From contig CAUYUJ010000679.1 in NCBI GenBank assembly GCA_963575745.1, positions 46,688 to 110,687 of the forward strand: 64,000 bases of DNA, in the 5' to 3' direction. Position 1 is the first letter of the stretch. Every line of letters begins with the position of its first letter. The stretch comes from Prorocentrum cordatum (lineage: Eukaryota; Sar; Dinophyceae; Prorocentrales; Prorocentraceae). This document shows positions 60,400 to 64,000 of this stretch, in pieces. The position numbers and the translations under genes are program-made. Below the pieces are notes generated by a model. The model saw only the letters and a program-made list of their open reading frames with translations. It ran no database searches and was not told where the DNA came from.

Positions 60400-60472
60400 A
60401 TGCTCGACCCACCCCATTTGCTCCAGGAAGGCGCGAAGCGCGAGCAGCTGGGGACACCTGGGGCCAGGACCC
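60400..60472 (-). CDS. Candidate exon, unknown gene (CPQLLALRAFLEQMGWVEH)
   Basis: After CCCCAG|GTGTCC the minus strand reads CPQLLALRAFLEQMGWVEHR. Short and coding-like. It may precede the candidate exon at 58.5 kb. Family not recognised. Confidence 0.25.
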
Positions 60473-60869
60473 CCTCCGGCAACCTCCGAGCCCCCAGTCC
60501 AACCGCTGCCTCGTCCCGAGGGGGTGGTGGAAGGGGCAGGCAGGCCGCTCGAGCGGAGCCGCGCCGCAGACCCTGCGCGCGCTGAGAAAGCTCCGGGAGG
60601 TGCACCAGATCGCGCCGGGGTCTCGCCAGCGAGTCCCCAGTACTCGCACTGGCGCCTCGTGAGCGCCCCGTGCCATGCGGGGGGCTTGTCCCGCGGTTCG
60701 GCTTCGCCGGGTGAGCGTCCCGAGGCTTCGTCGGGTTGGCACGCGTGCCCGCCGGCGGGCGCCTCGTTGGCGTCTGCGCGCGCCCACCACACAGGCTTGC
60801 ACAGCACAGCTTGCTACTCGTGGCGTAGACCAAATACCTCACAACACATAGTTCACACCGCATAGCTTA

Positions 60870-62780
60870 CACCGCGCAGCTCACACCATCTTGGTTCCTT
60901 CCCAAAAAAACAAAGGCTCTACCAACCTCCCCCCCCCGACTGATCGCCCCGTCTAGGATAGCACGCTTTACATCGGAGTCTGCGTCACAGTTTAATTTTT
61001 CACACGAAATCGCACCACCCCAACCCAACCTGTATCCACAAAAGTTTCCCGTCAAATACTTCAATGCGCGCAGACTCGTTTATCAAAACGGATAAGATCC
61101 ATTGATTGTTTGCCACAAATGACATAACGTCCACACGCGCGCACACATGTCGAAATCTAACCAAACACACGACTTTCGAAAACAGACAGCAGACAAACAT
61201 CAAACACCAGGAATGCCCTTACCACACACACACAGGCCTCGGAAGAAAGTAGCGAACATTCATGCCGCATTCATCTGTCGATGCCCCCAATGATCGATGT
61301 TGGCGGTGTGTTGAACGAGCTGCACTTACACCGCAGTCTTCCCCGCGCGTGCTAACTTTGCCTTTGGGGAAGTGGGGGAGCGTCCACTAATTGTTTCCTT
61401 CTACCCTGTTGCAAATGTTCTGTCCGCGTGCGTTCCTGAAATCGTAAAACAGCCAGGTACTCCAAATCTCGCATGAATCCTCCCCCGGGTCCGGTTTTTT
61501 AAGGCGCCTTTCTAGGGCGCTACTGGGGGGGTCCAATTTATTAGGGCGCTTTCTTTGGATTGGATCTCAGGGGGTCGGGTTTCTTAAGGCGCCCCGTCGA
61601 AGAGGGGGACCGGAATATTAGGTCGCATTTGGAGGGGGGTCCAGTTTTTAAGGGGGGGTCGATTAATAAGGGATTTGGAGTAAGTTCAGCAATCGCGTCC
61701 CAAAGCCGCGCTGATCTTGCAGGCGCTCAGCGCGCGAGCTCGCATCCGAACAAAACACCCTGCGGGCCACGCGCGCGCCTACAACCGCCTTACCCCACCA
61801 GCTTTCGAAGCGCTTCCGTACAGAGTCCTTCAAGCACAGATAAGGGGCAACGATAGGGGGATAGAGATTGGGGGCGAAACATCGACCTGAAGTCGGCGAT
61901 ACATCGCTGATGGATCGACAATAAGCTTCCGATAGTGAATCCTAACCTTCCTAGGCAGGTTTGGGCTATCGGGATCCTATCGGCGATCATTAGGCGATTG
62001 GGGGTCGATGCATCCCCCCCTATGCCTATCCCCCCCTGTCGTTGCCCCCGAACAGATGAAACCGACATGTTTTGCAACTGGGAATGTACCAAACTTACTG
62101 CATTTCCGCGCGCGCACAGGTTCTGCGCCGCCGCATCACCGCACCGTCATCGTCAATCGCCGCGGTTGCCGCCATCATCAATCCATCACCTTGATCACCG
62201 GCGCAAGGACATCACCATCATCGTCGTCGCCAACATCGGCACCACCATTAGCTTTGCCACCGTCATCGTCATCGTCACCAACACCATCGCAACTACCATC
62301 AGTATTGCCGCCGTTGTCGTCGTCATCATGATACTGCGCACGCCCGAGTCACCGACCCGCACTAAAGTGCCATCGACGCCGCGAAGGTTGTGCCAAACCA
62401 ATTGGCGTCGATGGCGTCGGCGAGATGCGTCAGCGAGGTGCAAAGTAGTCACCGCAATCGCGGCCGCATGGGTCGTGCAAGACAAGGTGCGGGCGGGATG
62501 GTGGGATGACTGCGCGAGCAGTGGAGTCGACGACTTCAAGTTCTGCAAGGTGGCTTACGCTGCATACCGTACACGACATTATAGTTTCTAGTAGCTTACA
62601 CCGCATAGCTCACATCCCATATATTACCCAACACAGCTTACACACCACAACTCACGCAACGTCTTACACCACATGGCTCACAGGTTCGCATCGAAACGTG
62701 CAGGCCTCATAGCTTACACCGCGCAGTTCTCGAGCTTACACCACACGGCTCACACCGCACTGCCTGCGACTCCACAACAA
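60870..62780. other. Long stretch without recognised genes
   Basis: Lower GC than the surroundings. Holds TTAAGGCGCC and GGGGGTCCAATTT short repeats at 61490-61680, CATCGTCATCGTCACC triplet sequence at 62205-62340, and AGCTTACACCGCA repeats at 62590-62760 (also 60850-60890). No ORF has recognisable similarity. Confidence 0.6.
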
Positions 62781-62940
62781 TGAAGGGGCCCTGGGACACA
62801 CAAATCAACACTCACAAATAAAAAGATTCCCCACATTCTCCAATATTTTCTGGGTTTTGCCTTTCCCCCCACTTCCCATATTTTCCCATATTTTCCTGGG
62901 AGTCGACGATTCATTGTGTCTGTGTTTCTTTCCCTCGTGA
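62781..62940 (+). repeat. Dispersed repeat family I, copy 4
   Basis: TGAAGGGGCCCTGGGACACA start, one CCCATATTTTCCCATATTTT block intact, and GGGAGTCGACGATTCATTGT near the end. Confidence 0.88.
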
Positions 62941-63265
62941 CATTATACCGATTCGATAGTTGGCGCAGCTCGCTCGTGAGGGAATCATGAGCTCGGCAAG
63001 CTTTTGCGGGCGGAGGCACGCGGGCCGCCACCCACCGGCCTGCGCGCGAGCATGCGCAGGAGCGGCTCACGTGTTACAAAGCAGGCCCCGACCTCTCCGC
63101 AGACGGCCTTTCGACCCGGATCCGCTCCAGACTGCCTCTGGGCCCAATGACGGGCCCAAGAAGCTGAAATCTGGAGGAGTCGCCCGAAGTTGCGAGGCGG
63201 GGATTTGTGCATGTCCACCGCCTGGGAACCGCCTTCCTGGTGCCCCAGCGGCCGATGGACATGGA

Positions 63266-63426
63266 TGAAGGAGCCCAAGGACACACAAACAAATACACAT
63301 AAATAAAAGTATTCCCCATATTGTCCCATAGTTTCTGGGTTTTTATCTTTCCCCCCACTTCCCATATTTTCCCATATTTTCTGGGGAATCGAAGATGAAT
63401 TGTGTCTGTGTTTTTTTCCCTCCTGA
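63266..63426 (+). repeat. Dispersed repeat family I, copy 5
   Basis: TGAAGGAGCCCAAGGACACA start, CCCATATTTTCCCATATTTT block, GGGGAATCGAAGATGAATTG and a TTTTTTTCCCTCCTGA end. Confidence 0.88.
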
Positions 63427-63546
63427 ATGGGTACATTCTGGCCCCAAGGGGCCCGAATGTGTCCACATCCGCCGCCTGTGGAGGTCCGCGGAGATCGATC
63501 CTCCAGGCGGTGGCCGTGGACAGGCTCCCGCCTCGGAGGCTTGCTG

Positions 63547-63757
63547 GCCATCGCTCGGACGTCCATTCCCTGTGTTTTTGTTTGCGGTTTCGTGCGTGTT
63601 TTTTCGTGCGTTCGTGGTTCGTTTGCGGTTTCGTGCGTGTTTTCGTGCTTCGTGCGCGGTTTGTCCATTCCCTGTGTTTTTTTGTTCGCCAAGTGATCAA
63701 GGATACTCCTCGATGGTCCTCGCCGAAAAAAAAAAGTGCACACGCCCGAGCGATGCC
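63547..63757. mobile_element. MITE-like family C, copy 3 (internally expanded)
   Basis: Same ends as copies 1 and 2. The left arm has grown by internal duplication of GCGGTTTCGTGCGTGTTTT and TCCATTCCCTGTGTTTTT, making it 211 bp. A half copy without its right end lies at about 52793-52885. Confidence 0.8.
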
Positions 63758-64000
63758 AGGCCTCGAGAACGGGAGCACCGCCGGAGACCTTGGGACCCCC
63801 TGGCCGCCCGACCAAGGAACGACGGGGGGGGCAGACGAGCGCGTCCCACTGCTCGCAGAGAGACTGCTCGCAAATGGCCCGGATCCCCCCGGAGGCTCTA
63901 CGACAACTCATACGTCAAAGCGGACGTGTACTCTTCGAACGTCTGCGAGTGGGCTCTCTGCGAGTGGTGGAACGCGCTCCAGTGGGGTGGGGGGGGCAGC

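Overview
This window looks like nuclear DNA of a dinoflagellate, most likely a GC-rich one. Three things point there. A degenerate pentatricopeptide-type repeat ORF carries EPNAISYND and ACEK motifs of the kind common in dinoflagellate PPR proteins. The one gene I can reconstruct uses mostly GA-AG and GC-AG introns rather than GT-AG. Coding sequence is a few percent of the DNA, in small exons spread through introns made of microsatellites, minisatellites and short inverted-repeat elements. The species cannot be told from the sequence.

Main gene (minus strand, about 34.1 kb down to at least 1.5 kb): a secreted glycoside hydrolase family 31 enzyme (alpha-glucosidase type). I join ten exons by reading frame and family order: 34131-33941, 31391-31218, 30529-30385, 26419-26372, 24966-24829, 24584-24479, 22460-21920, 20628-19754, 13688-13519 and 1681-1499. 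All junctions keep frame, giving about 857 codons so far. The signal peptide, N-terminal sandwich, TIM barrel with both catalytic aspartates (about D420 and D494) and C-terminal sandwich are all present. The last exon or exons are unresolved and may lie left of the window. Donors are GA at six introns, GC at three and GT at one. Introns run from 244 bp to 11.8 kb.

Introns: (GGA)n or (CCT)n tracts abut nearly every exon. Intron 3 holds a same-strand PPR-derived repeat ORF with a frameshift (29398-27684). Intron 9 holds a tandem family of about 780 bp (5.2-12.0 kb) and one arm of a large inverted repeat (10-11.25 kb against 14.9-16.3 kb; exon 9 lies between the arms). Intron 8 holds 73-bp, GGCTGA and roughly 100-bp satellites.

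Right half (35-64 kb): no gene can be named. Several short minus-strand stretches between (GGA)n/(CCT)n tracts look like exons and are listed with low confidence. The rest is degenerate CCAAGA/GGCCC minisatellite, an 82/83-bp array, GT/CA and TA microsatellites and MITE-like elements.

At least eight MITE-like families recur, some with clear target-site duplications (5 bp for families E and M, 9-10 bp for family D) and one nested insertion (D inside E). All gene-like signals are on the minus strand, in keeping with unidirectional gene arrangement in dinoflagellates.
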